Below, piece after piece: positions 60,901 to 64,000 of a DNA stretch of 64,000 nucleotides. The DNA is taken from positions 248,001 through 312,000 of the forward strand of contig NZ_CP097122.1 in assembly GCF_024029775.1 (NCBI RefSeq), written 5' to 3'. A model generated the notes under the pieces. The model searched no databases, was not told the origin of the DNA, and saw only the letters and a program-made list of their open reading frames with translations. Position 1 is the stretch's first letter. Every line of letters starts with the position of its first letter. The position numbers and the translations under genes are program-made. The DNA comes from Fructobacillus americanaquae. Lineage in GTDB: Bacteria; Bacillota; Bacilli; Lactobacillales; Lactobacillaceae.

Positions 60901-63900
60901 CTGGTCCTTTTTCAAAGTAGCTTGGTGTACCAGAATATCATCAAAAGCGGCTTTCTCATCCTGACTAACTGGTTGAAAAAGCGGGTGTAAGCCAGGTTGA
61001 CTGATACGGGTAATCGCTTGCTCAGCATGGCTAAGCACCTGATTCAATGCCCCCTTCGTCGTCGCTTCGTCAATACTTTTTTTGCCTTGCTCACTAGCTT
61101 GGTTCAATAACTGCAATTGCTGGGTCAGGCTAGTTTGATCCACATGATTAATTTGACGGAAGGATTGTTGACACTTAGCCACAATCTGATTCAAATAATC
61201 CTTAGCCAACTTTTTGTCTGTAATTGAGGCTGGCTGAAGTTCTTCCAGAACATGTGGTGGTGCAATTTGACGAATTGCTGCCAGTCCCTGTTGGCAAGCA
61301 GTTTTCAGTTCCCCATCAGTCCGGGACTGATCGACTCTGTGATTGGCAAGTGCTTGCTGTTGGGCCAAACTTTCAGGATCAACTCCCACCAAAGCTGCAA
61401 ATTTTTGTTTTTGATTCTCAGCGGCAATTTTCAATTGATTCTTGGCATCTGCTTGATCACTGACTTCAACTTGACGGTAACCAATTGTCTTCAGCGGATC
61501 AGCCACTTGATCAAAGTGCATTAATGTTGTCGCCAATTTTTGACGAAGGTCCTTCTTGTTTTTCGCACCTAACAGCAATTCCTGACCATTCGTTCTATTT
61601 TTTTCAATCAAGCTGACCTGCAGTGACAAATTCACTGGATCAACATGATCAATAGCTGTAAAAGTAGCTTTTTTGTTATTAGCTGCTTGATTTAGGACAA
61701 GAAAGGCTTGGTTTCGATCAGCTAAAGTGACTGGTTGGTAATCAAATTCTAATACTGGCCCGGCAACCTTAGCAAGCAACTCGAAGCCAGTCTTGACCGC
61801 CCGTTCGACTTCTCCTTGAACCGCTGCTCGAATAATGGCTAGCTGCGTTTGTGCAACGGTTTTTTGTACTGCTTCCACTTGCCGTTGAACACTCTTTTGT
61901 TCGCCGTGCTTGACAGCAAAAATAGCTTGTTTTTTAGCCTGACCAGCATAATTAATCGCCTGTTGTGCTAAATAACGGTTCATATCAGTAACCAGTTGGT
62001 AGTCTTTTTGAATTGACGGCTTTTTAACCCTTTGAATACGGTCAAGGTTAGTCGCCAAAGTCTTTCGGAAGCTGGCATTGGTTTTTGCTTGTTGCAATTC
62101 CTGTAATCCTGTTGCTAAAACCGAGTCAAGAACTAATTTCTGAGCCTCTAATCTCTCTTGATCAACATGGTTAATGGCTGCAAAATCAGCTTTTTTCTCT
62201 GTACAAGCATTTTGCAAGGTCCGTTGACCCAACAGGCATTCTTCTGACGTAACCGGCTGGTATTGATTTAAAATTTTTGGCACTGCAACTAAATTAAGCG
62301 CCTTAGCTCCTTTATTGTAGGCATTCCGGATGTCTTTTTGAATCATTGATTGATTCAATTCGATTGTCGTGGCTTTCATAATGGTGTCTAACAGTTGCAT
62401 TTGCTTAACCAAACTCATTGGATCAGCATGCAAAATCTGCTTAAACTTCTTCTGCTTAGCTGAAACAATGTCTAAAAGTTTGCTATAAGCCTGACTCACA
62501 GCCTGAACATTGACCTCTTGGTAATCAAATTCCACCACTGGTTTGGCGACCGCCCTCACTGCGGTTAATGCCTGCTCGCTAGCCTTAGCAAAATCTCCCT
62601 TTGTCTTTGCTTGGTTAATCAATTGAGTTCCGACTTTGAGAACCTCATCTAGGACCGACAGTTGTTGGTCCAGACTTTTTTGATCAACATGAGCAATTTT
62701 TTTGAAAGAGTCACGCTGACGTTGAGCTGCTTGCTCTAAGAAGGCAACTGATTGAGTTTTCTCAGCTGCTGTTACCTTCTGCAGCTCTCTTCGAATTGTT
62801 GGCTTGGCAACCGCGCGAATAGATTGGCAGATTCCTTGAAAACTCTGCTCAAATTCGCGGTTAGTTTCTGCCTGTTTTAATTGCACGATACCATTCGAAA
62901 TTACCCGCTCCAATTCAGCTTGCTGTTTTGCCAGACTTCTTTGATCAATACCAATAATTTGATTGAAGAACTCGCTTTTTTCTTGCCCAATCTGTTGCAA
63001 AACCGCAAGCGCGTGACGAACGTCATTTGGGCTAACTGGCTGATAATCAATCAACTTAGCTGGATTAGCGACCGCATTGATTTCTTTGAACGCGTTAACC
63101 ATTATGCTAACTAGTTCCCGGTTTGTTTGAGCCTGCTGCAAAGAAATCATTGCTTTTTTCACTAGTTGATCAACAAAGTTGATCTGCTGATTTAAACTAT
63201 CAGGTTCAACGTGCACTACTTTCTTAAAAAGTTGCTTTTTTTGTTGACCAGCAGCTGCCACTGCATCAATGGCACGTTGACGATCAGTTGCTGCAACTGC
63301 TTGAAATTCTTTGATTAGCTGTGGCTGTGCAACCCCGTCAATTGCCCGCAATGCTCTGTCGAGTGCTTGCTGCAATTCTCGCTTAATTTGTGCTGCACGG
63401 ATAGCCATTAAGCCCCGGTTAATTTCCTCAGTCACGAATTTTTCTTGTCTGCGCAGACTCAGTGAGTCTGTATGGGCAATTTCGCGAAACCGTTTTTTGG
63501 TCCCCCACCCCTTTTCTTGAAGAGCCACAACTGCAATCTTTACTTCATCAGGACTGACTGGTTGATAATCAATTTGCAATTCAGGCTTGGCCACATCATC
63601 AATGGCCTGTAGGCCATCCGCCAATGACGGAGCTAAGTCAGCTACTGTTTGAGCTTGACTGACCTGTTGCCGATAAACGGTTACTTCATGGTCAACCCTT
63701 TTTCTTGTTCGTGTAAACTTTGTTGGTTAACATGAACAATCGCAGCAAATTCCTGTTTCTTTTTTGCCCAGCCTGTACCAAAGTCAACCGAGCGTCCTCC
63801 TTGCTGTCTTGACTGACAAAAATTGCTCGCAATGCTTCGACATTTCGTAGTAAAACACGACGCACTGCTGGCACATCGGGCGCAAGACCAATCTCATTCT

Positions 63901-64000
63901 TTCCAGTCTGAGCAACTGCTCCTACCTTGGCGAGCAAAGCTCGCTTTTGCTCTTGATTAAGCCTCTGAGCATTATTAATGCCGACCTTCGTTGAAAGTGC
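57931..64000 (-). pseudogene. Giant repeat-rich cell-wall surface protein, disrupted, 5' end outside window
   Basis: At least 18 degenerate repeats of about 78 residues are visible. Each has the pattern KKxxFxxIxHVDxxSLxQQ, then a QAKTxxEL helix, VAxPxLxxxYQPV and a DKxxA helix, suggesting helical stalk modules similar in style to DUF1542 repeats. The C-terminus has a linker and the sorting-like signal LPQTN, a hydrophobic segment (VKALILTVWLTVLTGFGL) and KK. The reading frame is broken by single-base shifts near 63770, 63708, 60605, 59490 and 58745, and by an in-frame TAA at 58489-58491. The longest intact piece is 1013 codons (60583-63624). As it stands it cannot make a full anchored protein. 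Confidence 0.85.

Noticed and set aside
58700-63900. CRISPR-like or satellite repeat array
   Set aside because: The periodicity is about 78 codons at the protein level with strong divergence in DNA; there are no short direct repeats with unique spacers.

Overview
The window is a chromosomal segment of a moderately AT-rich, low-GC Gram-positive bacterium of the order Lactobacillales. This rests on the gene order (hup-der-rpsA-cmk; cvfB-xerD-ribT-scpA-scpB-rluB; rimP-nusA-ylxR-ylxQ-infB-rbfA; hrcA-grpE-dnaK-dnaJ; parE-parC; pyrR-car), T-box and FMN-riboswitch control, strong AGGAGG-type ribosome binding sites, and LysM and LPxTG-like surface proteins. The Leuconostoc/Fructobacillus/Weissella branch is my best guess, but the sequence alone does not fix the genus. 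Most genes lie on the minus strand; only six are on the plus strand: two acetyltransferase/deformylase genes, plsY, one efflux pump and one RNase H-like gene among them (GNAT at 13452, def, plsY, MFS at 49409, RNase H-like at 56652).

Layout, left to right. 1-5.3 kb: HU (cut by the edge), Der GTPase, ribosomal S1, CMP kinase, a LysM protein and the riboflavin ECF component RibU behind an FMN riboswitch. 5.3-10.6 kb: pseudouridine synthase, ScpA/ScpB, RibT, XerD, CvfB, YqeY and S21. 10.9-15 kb: a small accessory block with a frameshifted MFS pump, a YczE-type membrane protein and a MarR regulator with two matching operators, then a GNAT enzyme and a YitT protein. 15.1-18.6 kb: hisS-aspS under a T-box whose specifier overlaps an Asp and a His codon. 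18.6-20.1 kb: debris of a surface protein fused to the 5' end of an amidohydrolase gene. 20.5-29.2 kb: tRNA-Ser(CGA), TypA, an inositol-phosphatase-like protein, peptide deformylase and the HrcA heat-shock operon, whose DnaJ lacks its zinc-finger region. 29.3-41 kb: RibF, TruB, two tandem aminotransferases, the rimP-nusA-infB-rbfA operon, zinc-free S14 and L33, and the Mn-dependent pyrophosphatase. 41-50.6 kb: topoisomerase IV, PlsY, the (p)ppGpp enzyme Rel and an MFS pump. 50.7-57.7 kb: an intact PyrR followed by an intact-reading but catalytically ruined carbamoyl-phosphate synthetase pair, then RluD and small genes. 57.9-64 kb: a large repeat-rich surface protein broken by at least six lesions and running off the window.

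Most of the segment is ordinary housekeeping for translation, division and nucleotide metabolism. The strongest candidate for something undescribed is the CarA/CarB-like pair. Both reading frames are full and overlapping, and the fold signatures are recognisable. The glutaminase Cys/His/Glu, the first ATP-grasp Glu-Asn-Arg and most of the second ATP-grasp are nevertheless gone. The pair sits behind pyrR and a terminator-like leader and is followed by a small unknown gene. A second theme is zinc sparing: cysteine-free S14 and L33 together with a DnaJ without zinc finger. A third is unusual expression signals: a leaderless ribF, a Shine-Dalgarno separated from its start by a hairpin at hisS, a 12-bp inverted repeat in the parE leader, and terminator-like leaders ahead of rimP, rel and truB.
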